Position numbers and translations under genes: made by a program. A stretch of DNA of 64,000 nt from Bradyrhizobium cajani (GTDB lineage: Bacteria > Pseudomonadota > Alphaproteobacteria > Rhizobiales > Xanthobacteraceae), in contig NZ_WQNE01000029.1 in NCBI RefSeq assembly GCF_009759665.1, positions 53,229 through 117,228 on the forward strand, written 5' to 3'. This document shows, in pieces, positions 43,814 through 51,734 of the stretch. Every line of letters starts with the position of its first letter. The first letter of the stretch is position 1. The notes beneath the pieces were generated by a model. That model was not told the origin of the DNA. It worked only from the letters and a program-made list of their open reading frames with translations, and ran no database searches.

Positions 43814-45412
43814 TTACGCCGGCGCCCCCGACTTCACGAGCTTGTAGATCACCGAATCCATCAGCGCCTGGAACGAGGCGTCGATGATGTTCGGGGACAC
43901 GCCGACCGTGGTCCAGCTGTCGCCGTTCTCGTCCTCGCTCTCGATCAGCACGCGCGTGACCGCGCCGGTGCCGCCATTGAGGATACGCACGCGGTAATCG
44001 ATCAGCTTCAGCCCCTCGATGTATTTCTGGTACTTGCCGAGATCCTTGCGCAAGGCAACGTCGAGCGCGTTGACGGGGCCGTTGCCTTCGGCCGCAGAGA
44101 TCAGGTGCTCGCCGGCGACGTCGACCTTGACCACCGCGAGCGCCACGGTGACGCGCTCCCCGAGCGCGTTGTAGCGCTGCTCGACATTGACGTCGAACTG
44201 CTCGACCTCGAAATATTGCGGCACCTTGCCGAGCGTGCGGCGCGCCAGCAGGTCGAACGAAGCGTTGGCGGATTCATAGGCATAGCCCTGCGCCTCGCGC
44301 TCCTTCAACTCCTCGACGAGCCGCGTCAGCTTCGGATCGCTCTTCTCATAGGCAATGCCGGCGCGGTCGAGCTCGGCGATGACATTGGAGCGGCCGGCCT
44401 GGTCCGACACCAGCACCTTGCGGTGATTGCCGACCAGTTCCGGCAACACGTGCTCATAGGTCTGCGGATCCTTCAGCACGGCGGAGGCGTGGATGCCGGT
44501 CTTGGTGACGAAGGCGCTCTCGCCGACGTAAGCCGCATGCCGGTTCGGCACGCGGTTGAGCATGTCGTCGAGTGTGCGCGAGACCTTGACGAGCGTTGCG
44601 AGCTTCTCGGCGGTGACGCCAATCTCGAAGGCGTCCGAAAACTCCTTCTTCAATTTCAGCGTCGGGATCAGCGAGCAGAGATTGGCGTTGCCGCAGCGCT
44701 CGCCAAGGCCGTTCAGGGTGCCCTGGATCTGCCGTGCGCCGGCGCGCACCGCGGCGAGCGAATTGGCCACCGCCTGCTCGGTATCGTTATGGGCGTGGAT
44801 GCCGACATGATCGCCAGGGATATGCTTCGTCACCTCGGTGACGATCGTCTCGACCTCGTTCGGCATGGTGCCGCCATTGGTGTCGCACAGCACCACCCAG
44901 CGCGCGCCGGCCTCATAGGCGGCTTTCGCGCAGGCGAGCGCGAAGCTCGCATCTTCCTTGTAGCCATCGAAAAAGTGCTCGCAGTCGAGCATGACCTCCC
45001 GGCCAGCAGCCTTCGCGGCGGCGACGCTGTCGCGGATGGAGGCGAGGTTTTCCTCCTTCGTCGTCTCCAGCGCGACGCGCACCTGATAGGCCGAAGATTT
45101 TGCCACGAAGCAGATCGCATCCGCCTTCGCTTCAAGCAGCCCGGCGACGCCGGGATCGTTGGAGACCGACCGCCCCGCCCGGCGCGTCATGCCGAAGGCG
45201 GTGAAGCGCGCATGGCTGAGCTTCGGCCTGGTGCCGAAGAACTCGGTGTCGAGCGGATTGGCGCCGGGATAGCCGCCCTCGACATAGTCGATGCCGAGAT
45301 CATCGAGCATCGCCGCGATGACCTGCTTGTCGGTCAGCGTGAAATCGACGCCGTTGGTCTGCGCGCCGTCGCGCAGCGTGGTGTCGAAGAGATAGAGGCG
45401 CTCCTTGCTCAT
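43814..45412 (-). CDS. cimA: (R)-citramalate synthase
   Basis: 532 residues from ATG 45412. The HMGL-like TIM barrel shows LFDTTLRDGAQTNGVDFT, the catalytic region HAHNDTEQAVANSLAAV and GLGERCGNANL. A C-terminal LeuA-type regulatory domain follows (from about 400). The length and motif FGTRP match CimA rather than LeuA. It condenses pyruvate with acetyl-CoA to start a threonine-independent isoleucine route. Its ATG overlaps the stop of the GNAT gene by four bases (ATGA). Confidence 0.88.
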   Translation of the reverse strand: MSKERLYLFDTTLRDGAQTNGVDFTLTDKQVIAAMLDDLGIDYVEGGYPGANPLDTEFFGTRPKLSHARFTAFGMTRRAGRSVSNDPGVAGLLEAKADAICFVAKSSAYQVRVALETTKEENLASIRDSVAAAKAAGREVMLDCEHFFDGYKEDASFALACAKAAYEAGARWVVLCDTNGGTMPNEVETIVTEVTKHIPGDHVGIHAHNDTEQAVANSLAAVRAGARQIQGTLNGLGERCGNANLCSLIPTLKLKKEFSDAFEIGVTAEKLATLVKVSRTLDDMLNRVPNRHAAYVGESAFVTKTGIHASAVLKDPQTYEHVLPELVGNHRKVLVSDQAGRSNVIAELDRAGIAYEKSDPKLTRLVEELKEREAQGYAYESANASFDLLARRTLGKVPQYFEVEQFDVNVEQRYNALGERVTVALAVVKVDVAGEHLISAAEGNGPVNALDVALRKDLGKYQKYIEGLKLIDYRVRILNGGTGAVTRVLIESEDENGDSWTTVGVSPNIIDASFQALMDSVIYKLVKSGAPA

Positions 45413-45900
45413 TGCGCGGCTCCGAGCGTCTTCTTCATGGTGGTGTTGGCGAGCCACTCGTCGTTGATGGTGACGCTGTTGCGCTGCTGGGCGGTGTAGC
45501 CGCGCTTGGCGAAAAACTCCTGCGCGGTGTCGCTGGCATCGACCGACAGGCCCGTCGCGCCGCGACCGCCGGCAAGTTTCTCCAGCGCATCGACCAGCAT
45601 GGTCGCGATGCCCTGCCTGCCGACTGCCGGATGCACATAGAGCATGCGGATGTGATCGTTGCCGCGGAGCGAAGCGAAGCCGACGGGCGAGCCATCGAGC
45701 GTCGCGATCAGCGTCAGGTCGGATGCGAGCCGCTTGCCGAACTCCTCGTCCTCGGCCGCCTCCATCCAGGCTTCCTGCTGCGCCTCGCTATAGTCGTCGC
45801 CGGTCAGCTCCTCGATGCTGGCGGCGAAGATCGCGGCGAGCACCGGCACGTCCGCCGGCAGGAAGGGCCGCAAGCCGGGCTTAGGCAAGGTCTGTCCCAT
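45409..45900 (-). CDS. GNAT-family N-acetyltransferase
   Basis: 163 residues from ATG 45900; a GTG at 45909 would overlap the stop of the upstream small gene as GTGA and add three residues. The acetyl-CoA loop is VHPAVGRQGIATMLVDALEKLA, preceded by HIRMLYV, and the C-terminus FFAKRGYTAQQRNSV is typical. The acceptor is unknown. It sits in an overlapping gene chain with cysS and cimA. Confidence 0.85.
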   Translation of the reverse strand: MGQTLPKPGLRPFLPADVPVLAAIFAASIEELTGDDYSEAQQEAWMEAAEDEEFGKRLASDLTLIATLDGSPVGFASLRGNDHIRMLYVHPAVGRQGIATMLVDALEKLAGGRGATGLSVDASDTAQEFFAKRGYTAQQRNSVTINDEWLANTTMKKTLGAAQ

Positions 45901-45905
45901 CGTCT

Positions 45906-46019
45906 TCACCACATCCCATAGAGTTTCAGCACCAGCGCCACGGCCGCCGCGAGCAGCAGGATCTTGAGCGCGATGTAGTAGAGCCAGTGCCGCGGGAAAG
46001 GCGTGTCAGGCCGTTTCAT
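45906..46019 (-). CDS. 37-residue single-pass membrane protein in the cysS-cimA operon
   Basis: The ATG at 46019 overlaps the stop of cysS as ATGA, and the frame ends at the GNAT gene's start. The product is MKRPDTPFPRHWLYYIALK followed by a hydrophobic helix ILLLAAAVALVLKLYGMW. The overlaps on both sides and the classic topology (basic N-terminus, one helix) argue that it is translated. No family is known to me. It might anchor or regulate a neighbour, but this is inference. Confidence 0.6.
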   Translation of the reverse strand: MKRPDTPFPRHWLYYIALKILLLAAAVALVLKLYGMW

Positions 46020-47398
46020 CGCGCGATCTCCCAGGTCGTCCCGTCCTTGGAGTCCTTGATCGCAACGCCCATCGCGGCAAGCAGATCGCGGATGCGGTCG
46101 GATTCCTTGAAATCCTTGCGGCTACGGGCGGCCGTTCGCTCCGAGATCAGGCGCTCGACTTCCTGGACATCGACACCGCTCGCCTGTTGCTTGCGGCCTT
46201 CCCACTGTGCAGCGCTCTCGGACAGGAAGCCAAGCAGCCGCAACGAACCCGCAAGAGCGGGTACATCGCTGCCACGCAGGCTGTGCAGTGCGGCGATCGC
46301 GAGCGACGTGTTGAGATCGTCGAGCAGCGGCTCGACCACGGACACAGCCGGCCTGCCGGGTTCGACGTCGGCCGCGACACGATACCAGTCGTCGAGCGTC
46401 TTCGCGCTCTCTTCCAGCGATTTCATGGTCCAGTCGATCGGCGAGCGGTAATGCGTCTTCAGCATGTTCAGGCGCAGCACCTCGCCCGGCCAGTCCGCGA
46501 GCAGCTCGCGAATGGTGATAAAGTTGCCGAGCGACTTCGACATCTTCTCACTTTCGACCTGCAGAAAGCCGTTGTGCATCCAGTAGTTCGCCATGCGCTG
46601 CTGGTGGAACGCGCAGCAGGTCTGCGCAAGCTCGTTCTCGTGATGCGGAAACACGAGATCGATGCCGCCGCCGTGGATGTCGAAATGCTCGCCGAGATGT
46701 TTCCAGGCCATCGCCGAGCACTCGACGTGCCAGCCGGGACGGCCCTCCGCCGTGATGCCGGCCGGCGACGGCCATGACGGCTCGCCGGGCTTGGACGGCT
46801 TCCACAGCACGAAGTCGGTGTTGCCCTTCTTGTAGGGCGCGACATCGACACGGGCGCCGGCGACCATCTCGTCCAGCGAGCGATTGGACAGCGCGCCATA
46901 GCGCGGCAGCGAGGCGTTGGCCGCGTTCATCGCCTGCGGCGAGAACCGCACATGGTCCTCGGCGACATAGGCAAAGCCGCCGGCGACGAGCCTTTCGATG
47001 ATCTCGCGCATTTCGGCGATGTGCTCGGTCGCGCGCGGCTCGACGCTCGGCCGGAGCGCGCCCAGCGCGTCGACGTCGGCGTGAAACTGCTTTCCCGTCT
47101 GCTCGGTGACCTTGCGGATCGCCTCGTTCAGCGGCAGGCCGGGAAAATCCCGCGCGGCGCGGTCGTTGATCTTGTCGTCGACGTCGGTGATGTTGCGGAC
47201 GTATTTGACGTGCGCCTCGCCATAGAGATGGCGCAACAGCCGAAACAGCACGTCGAACACGATCACGGGCCGCGCATTGCCGATATGGGCGAAGTCATAG
47301 ACCGTCGGTCCGCAGACATACATGCGGACGTTGTTCGGATCGAGCGGCACAAAGGTGCGCTTTTCTCTCGTCAGAGTATCGTGAAGACGCAATTCCAT
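46016..47398 (-). CDS. cysS: cysteinyl-tRNA synthetase
   Basis: 460 residues. HIGH-type motif is YDFAHIGNARPV, the zinc-binding Cys and HE residues include CGPTVYD and FPHHENELAQTCC, and the KMSKS loop is EKMSKSLGNFI. It charges tRNA-Cys. It starts a leftward operon whose next three genes overlap. 290 bases of upstream sequence separate it from the next gene; no T-box or other leader structure is obvious. Confidence 0.95.
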   Translation of the reverse strand: MELRLHDTLTREKRTFVPLDPNNVRMYVCGPTVYDFAHIGNARPVIVFDVLFRLLRHLYGEAHVKYVRNITDVDDKINDRAARDFPGLPLNEAIRKVTEQTGKQFHADVDALGALRPSVEPRATEHIAEMREIIERLVAGGFAYVAEDHVRFSPQAMNAANASLPRYGALSNRSLDEMVAGARVDVAPYKKGNTDFVLWKPSKPGEPSWPSPAGITAEGRPGWHVECSAMAWKHLGEHFDIHGGGIDLVFPHHENELAQTCCAFHQQRMANYWMHNGFLQVESEKMSKSLGNFITIRELLADWPGEVLRLNMLKTHYRSPIDWTMKSLEESAKTLDDWYRVAADVEPGRPAVSVVEPLLDDLNTSLAIAALHSLRGSDVPALAGSLRLLGFLSESAAQWEGRKQQASGVDVQEVERLISERTAARSRKDFKESDRIRDLLAAMGVAIKDSKDGTTWEIAR

Positions 47399-47583
47399 GA
47401 CAACCCATCCCTCTCGGCCGGGCGTCCAAGGCTCTCAATGTGTTTGAGAAAAGACGGCTCCAGCCAGCGAATCGCTAGCTCGTAATCTCGCGGCAAATGG
47501 CGCAAATGGCGAGGAGACCGTTCATGCGGCCACATATGGGCTATGAGGCGGCCCCGCGTCAAGAGAGCCGCGAAAACGCCGTT

Positions 47584-47691
47584 TTATCTCCGCAAAGCGC
47601 GATCGCCCCGCCATGATGGTTCATGATCCTTAACCATTTGAGCCCATTCTGGAACTGGCGGTTCCTTCTTTTTGCCCCAAGGTGTTTTCAT
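47584..47691 (-). CDS. possible 35-residue small protein (overlaps the start of the gene on the other strand)
   Basis: An ATG at 47691 with AAGGAT just upstream opens 35 codons. The product is basic and Trp- and Pro-rich (MKTPWGKKKEPPVPEWAQM, then VKDHEPSWRGDRALRR). The start codon shares bases with the ATG of the secreted protein on the + strand, so both cannot have independent leaders at the same time. Codon use is richer in A/T-ending codons than neighbours, which weakens the case. Confidence 0.25.
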   Translation of the reverse strand: MKTPWGKKKEPPVPEWAQMVKDHEPSWRGDRALRR

Positions 47692-47995
47692 GCGATCCTT
47701 GTTCGCGCTCATGTCCTGCGCCTTCATCGTCGCCGCCTCCAGCGCATCCGCCGAGACCCGCGTCTTCATCATCGCCAACCAGGCCGACGGCTACGGCATC
47801 GACCAATGCCTCGCTAGGGGCGAAAAGTGCGGCGCGCAGGTCGCGCGTACCTATTGCCAGTCACGGGATTTTGCCCAGGCTGCGGCCTATCGCCGGGTCG
47901 ATCCCGACGAAATTACCGGCTCCGTCCCCAAAACCGGCGCAAACTGCTCCCATGGCCGCTGCGACGAATATGTTGCAATCACCTGCCAGCGCTGA
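47690..47995 (+). CDS. 101-residue secreted cysteine-containing hypothetical protein
   Basis: From ATG 47690 (AAGGT upstream). A signal peptide ends near ASSASA (residue 20). The mature part TRVFIIANQADGYGIDQCLARGEKCGAQVARTYCQ holds three cysteines, and CSHGRCDEYVAITC adds three more, so up to three disulphides in the periplasm are likely. No named family is recalled; similar proteins occur in Bradyrhizobium. It precedes the DUF2865 gene by 130 bases. Confidence 0.7.
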   Translation: MRSLFALMSCAFIVAASSASAETRVFIIANQADGYGIDQCLARGEKCGAQVARTYCQSRDFAQAAAYRRVDPDEITGSVPKTGANCSHGRCDEYVAITCQR

Positions 47996-48124
47996 ATTTG
48001 CTCGGAACTGGCGCACCTTAGGCCCAATCTTTGGCCCCCGAAACGACGTGACGATGCCGCAGGAAGCGGCTATGGGAGGGCGCGCTTCGGCCCCCAACTC
48101 ATGCTGGGCCGTGACCTCGCTAGA

Positions 48125-49324
48125 ATGGCGGATATGCCTGAATTTTTGTCCCTCTCCCGTGCCCGCATCCTCCTCGCCAGCACCGTGCTCTTGAGCACGG
48201 TTGTGCTCGCCACCGGCGCGTTCGCGCAGGCCGGCCCGCCCGGACCGCCGCCGCAGCCCGGTCAGAACGGGCTTGGCCCGAATCCGATGTGCGCGCGGCT
48301 GGAAGGCCAGCTCGCCGCGCTCGATCGCGGCGGCGGTGGTGGTGACCCCGCACGCGAAGAGCAGATCCGCCGCTACCAGGATTCCCAGACCCGTCAGCAG
48401 GCCGAGCTCGACCGCGTCACCATGCAGGCCAAGCGCATGGGCTGCGATTCCTCCGGCTTCTTCTCGCTGTTCAACGGCCAGTCGGCGCAATGCGGCCCGG
48501 TCAACACCCAGATCCAGCAGATGCGCGCCAATCTGGATCAGATCACCGGCAATCTCGAGCGCTTGCGCGGCGGCGGTCCCGGCGGCTTCAGCCCCGAGCG
48601 CGACAGCCAGCGCCGCTCGGTGCTGATGGCGCTGGCGCAGAACAATTGCGGCCCGCAATATGTCAACGCCGCCCAGTCGCAGGGCGGCGGCAACTTCCTC
48701 AGCAATCTGTTCGGCGGCGGCAACAACCCCAACAATCCGCAAGCCGTGCCACCCTCCGATCTCGGCCCGCAGTCCGGCACCTTCCGCACCGTGTGCGTGC
48801 GCACCTGCGACGGCGCCTATTTCCCGATCTCCTTTGCCACCGTCCCGGCCCGCTTCCCCGATGACGAGAAGACCTGCAAGGCGCTGTGCCCGGCGGCGGA
48901 AGCCTCGCTCTATGCCTATCGCAATCCGGGCGAGGACATGAACTCGGCAGTGTCGGTCTCCGGCCAACCCTACACGGCGCTGCCGACCGCGTTCAAATTC
49001 CGCAGCGAGTTCAACCCGTCCTGCTCCTGCAAGGCCGCGGGCCAGAGCTGGGCCGACGCGCTGAAATCCGCCGACGACAAGGCCGCCGCCGAGCAGCAGG
49101 GTGACATCATCGTCACCGAGGAGAGCGCCAAGAAAATGCAGCAGCAGCGGCTCAACAAGGGCACGCCTGCGGCGAATGGCAAGAAGGGCGCGCCCCCGGC
49201 GCCGACGACCGCCACCGCGCCGGCTGCGACACCGCCTGCCGATACGAGCACGCCGGCGACGAGCTCGGAGAACAAGCCGATCCGCTCGGTCGGCCCGACC
49301 TTCCTGCCGCAGCAGCAGAAATAG
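48125..49324 (+). CDS. DUF2865 exported protein
   Basis: 399 residues from ATG 48125; ATGs at 48101 and 48134 share the frame, and none has a clear ribosome site. The signal peptide is LSRARILLASTVLLSTVVLATGAFAQA. The mature protein has a Pro/Gly-rich start, a coiled region rich in Gln (EEQIRRYQDSQTRQQAELDRV), conserved cysteines (TVCVRTCDGAYFPISF, CKALCPAAEASLYAYR) typical of DUF2865, and a low-complexity Ala/Pro tail. It is probably periplasmic. Function of the family is unknown. Confidence 0.82.
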   Translation: MADMPEFLSLSRARILLASTVLLSTVVLATGAFAQAGPPGPPPQPGQNGLGPNPMCARLEGQLAALDRGGGGGDPAREEQIRRYQDSQTRQQAELDRVTMQAKRMGCDSSGFFSLFNGQSAQCGPVNTQIQQMRANLDQITGNLERLRGGGPGGFSPERDSQRRSVLMALAQNNCGPQYVNAAQSQGGGNFLSNLFGGGNNPNNPQAVPPSDLGPQSGTFRTVCVRTCDGAYFPISFATVPARFPDDEKTCKALCPAAEASLYAYRNPGEDMNSAVSVSGQPYTALPTAFKFRSEFNPSCSCKAAGQSWADALKSADDKAAAEQQGDIIVTEESAKKMQQQRLNKGTPAANGKKGAPPAPTTATAPAATPPADTSTPATSSENKPIRSVGPTFLPQQQK

Positions 49325-49354
49325 GTCGTTATTCTTTGTCATGTCCCGCGAAGG

Positions 49355-49373
49355 CGGCCGCCAGGGGCGGCCG
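49355..49373 (+). terminator. hairpin after the DUF2865 gene
   Basis: CGGCCGCC-AGG-GGCGGCCG is a tight 8-bp stem with a 3-base loop, followed by TTTCGCTGTT. It lies between convergent genes and probably ends the DUF2865 transcript. Confidence 0.6.
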
Positions 49374-49381
49374 TTTCGCTG

Positions 49382-50290
49382 TTACTGCTCGCGCTCGCGG
49401 CTCCACGGGAAGAGATTTGCCGGAAAGTCCGCTGCGTAGCGCTTTCCCTGCGGCGGCGGTGGAGGTTCGTCCGGGGGATTTGGGTTCGGCTCGATCACCC
49501 GCCGATAGAGGTGCCAGGTGGCATGGCCGAGCACCGGCAGAACGACGGCGAGACCGACGAAGAACGGGAGCGAGCCGATCACCAGCAGCGCCGCCACGAT
49601 GAGGCCCCACCCGGCCATCACAACCGGATTCTCCGCCACTGCGCGGAGCGACGTGCGGATCGCATCGATTGCAGTCGCATGCCGGTCGAGCATCAACGGG
49701 AACGACACGACGCTGATGCACAGGGCCACGACCGCAAACAGGAAGCCGGCACCGCAACCGACGATGATCAGCGACCAGCCTTCCGGCGTCGTCAGGACGC
49801 GCGTTGCGAAATCGGGAATGCTTGCAGCCGGCGCGTGACCGAAGATGGTGACGTAGATCGCGTTCGCGACACCGATCCAGGCCCCGAACAGGACGAGCAG
49901 CAGTACGCCGAGCTCGAGCATGGCGCCGAACGACGGTGCGCGCAGCACCTTGATCGCGTCCCATGCATCGACCTCCTCGCCGCGCTCGCGGCGACGACTG
50001 AGCTCGTAGAGACCAATCGCGGCAAAGGGACCGATCAAGGCAAATCCGGCGGCCAGCGGAAACAATAGCGGCAGCACCGAATAGCCGAGGACCGCCCTGA
50101 ACAGGACGAGGCCGAGGACGGGATAGATCACGCACACGACGATCGCGTGACTTGGCATTGCCTGGAAATCCTCCCAACCCAGGCGTAGCGCGCGGGTCAG
50201 GTCGGACAGATCGATCTTACGAATGGGATAAGAGGCCGCTTCGCCGAAGACGTGCCGCCTTATCATGCCGTGGGAGTACAGAGTGGCCAT
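49382..50290 (-). CDS. DUF2189 integral membrane protein
   Basis: 302 residues with about six hydrophobic segments. The N-terminal IRKIDLSDLTRALRLGWEDFQAMPSHAIVVCVIYPVLGLVL and the internal FALIGPFAAIGLYELSRRRERGEE fit DUF2189, a family predicted in the inner membrane and often near respiratory genes. The C-terminus is Pro-rich (PNPNPPDEPPPPPQGKR). The gene is divergent from the cytochrome oxidase operon. Confidence 0.83.
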   Translation of the reverse strand: MATLYSHGMIRRHVFGEAASYPIRKIDLSDLTRALRLGWEDFQAMPSHAIVVCVIYPVLGLVLFRAVLGYSVLPLLFPLAAGFALIGPFAAIGLYELSRRRERGEEVDAWDAIKVLRAPSFGAMLELGVLLLVLFGAWIGVANAIYVTIFGHAPAASIPDFATRVLTTPEGWSLIIVGCGAGFLFAVVALCISVVSFPLMLDRHATAIDAIRTSLRAVAENPVVMAGWGLIVAALLVIGSLPFFVGLAVVLPVLGHATWHLYRRVIEPNPNPPDEPPPPPQGKRYAADFPANLFPWSREREQ

Positions 50291-50491
50291 GAACGCACCC
50301 TCCCGTGCTGAAAATCGCGCTGGCTACAACACGCGCTTTCCAGCCACGCGTGTCCGCTTCACGAGCGAGAACGCGATGGGCCGGGTACGGCAACTCAGGT
50401 TCAGCGAAACGAGCCTGGCCGGACGGAACCCGCCGCGACCTGTCTCACGAACTTAGCGCGCACGGGGCACGGCTGCAAACGGTGGGTGAAT

Positions 50492-50505
50492 TGTGCACGT
50501 GCACA
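50492..50505. promoter_or_regulatory. perfect 14-bp palindrome TGTGCACGTGCACA
   Basis: Located about 317 bases before coxB in the upstream region shared with the DUF2189 gene. The CACGTG core and full symmetry suggest a dimeric regulator. Identity unknown. Confidence 0.4.
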
Positions 50506-50585
50506 GATTTGTGCGTTGCGTCAGCCAAGACCCCGCCGCCTGACACGCCCAACTTGCCTGGCGACCGCAACGCCCGCGCCACGTC

Positions 50586-50606
50586 AGCACGTCTACGTGC
50601 TTGACG
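50586..50606. promoter_or_regulatory. inverted repeat AGCACGT-CT-ACGTGCT next to a possible -35 TTGACG
   Basis: The repeat (50586-50601) abuts TTGACG at 50601-50606, with CATTTT 17 bases further on as a weak -10. The overlap is what a repressor or activator site at a promoter would look like. The assignment of promoter boxes is tentative. Confidence 0.3.
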
Positions 50607-50821
50607 CCGGGTTAGGCAGGTATCATTTTAAACGCAGACGCCCTCAGCGCCGATGAGTTTGGTGGTCGCGACCGTTCTCTTGATTTCGCGACCGGTGGAA
50701 GGGGCGAGGCAACAGGCCGGCGATGGCAAAGATGCCAACCAAGAAAGGCCAGCCATCGCGACAGACATGAGCTCCGCCCTGGATTCGTATCCGCAGCCTT
50801 CGATGGCAAGGATGAATCAGG

Positions 50822-51655
50822 ATGGTTGTCGCACTGATACTGCTTCTGGTCGCGATCGGCTCGGTGCTGTTTCACATCTACAGCCCGTGGTGGTGGACGC
50901 CGATCGCCACGAACTGGGCCTATATCGACCACACCATCAACATCACGTTCTGGATCACGGGGTTCGTGTTCGTCGCGGTCATCGCGTTCATGGCCTATTG
51001 CGTCTTCCGCTTTCACCACAAAGAGGGAAGACGGGCTGACTACAATCCGGAAAACAAAAGGCTCGAATGGTGGCTGAGCGTCGGGACCGGCGTCGGCGTC
51101 GCGGCCATGCTGGCGCCGGGCCTCATCGTCTGGCACCAGTTCGTGACGGTGCCTGCGGATGCCACCGAGGTCGAGGTCATGGGCCAGCAATGGCAATGGA
51201 GCTTCCGTCTTCCGGGCAAGGATGGGCGGATGGGCACATCTGATGTCCGCAACATCGATCCCGACAACCCGATGGGCCTCAATCGCGACGATGCACATGC
51301 TCAGGACGACGTCGTGATCGAGAGCGGCGACCTGCACCTTCAAGTGGGAAAGCCGGTCAAGATTCTCCTCCGCTCGGTCGACGTCCTGCACGATTTCTAC
51401 GTGCCCGAGTTCCGGGCCAAGATGGACATGGTCCCGGGCGCGGTGACCTACTTCTGGATCAAGCCCATCCGAACCGGAACGTTCGACGTTCTCTGTGCAG
51501 AGCTCTGTGGCGCTGCTCATTATCAGATGCGGGCCAAGGTCATCGTCGACGAAGAGGGCGAGTATCACGCCTGGCTGGAGCAACAGAAGACGTTTGCAGA
51601 GTTGTCGGGTGGCAAGGCGGTTGTGAAGGCGACGTACCAATCCGGCGGCAAGTAG
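50822..51655 (+). CDS. coxB: cytochrome c oxidase subunit II
   Basis: 277 residues from ATG 50822 with AGGA upstream. Two membrane helices (residues 1-20 and about 40-65) precede the cupredoxin domain. The binuclear CuA ligands are present: C225 and C229 in CAELCGAAHYQM with H233 and M236, and His in VDVLHDFYVPEF. So it accepts electrons from cytochrome c, unlike quinol oxidases. No CxxCH haem site is fused. The motif QWQWSFRLPG is the usual aromatic electron entry patch. It leads a five-gene operon. Confidence 0.92.
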   Translation: MVVALILLLVAIGSVLFHIYSPWWWTPIATNWAYIDHTINITFWITGFVFVAVIAFMAYCVFRFHHKEGRRADYNPENKRLEWWLSVGTGVGVAAMLAPGLIVWHQFVTVPADATEVEVMGQQWQWSFRLPGKDGRMGTSDVRNIDPDNPMGLNRDDAHAQDDVVIESGDLHLQVGKPVKILLRSVDVLHDFYVPEFRAKMDMVPGAVTYFWIKPIRTGTFDVLCAELCGAAHYQMRAKVIVDEEGEYHAWLEQQKTFAELSGGKAVVKATYQSGGK

Positions 51656-51734
51656 CGAGGCGCCGCCGCGAAGATAGATCGGGTGCGTGAGGTCAACTCA
51701 TCGTCCCCGATGGAAACGACCGAGGAGGTTTTCT

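Larger units (their letters stand above)
50291..50821. other. 530-bp upstream region of the cytochrome oxidase operon
   Basis: No gene is supported. It has two symmetric sites (50492-50505 and 50586-50601) and a possible promoter near 50601. The sequence TTGAT-N4-ATCAA expected for FNR/FixK is not seen in the part I could scan by eye. Confidence 0.5.
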
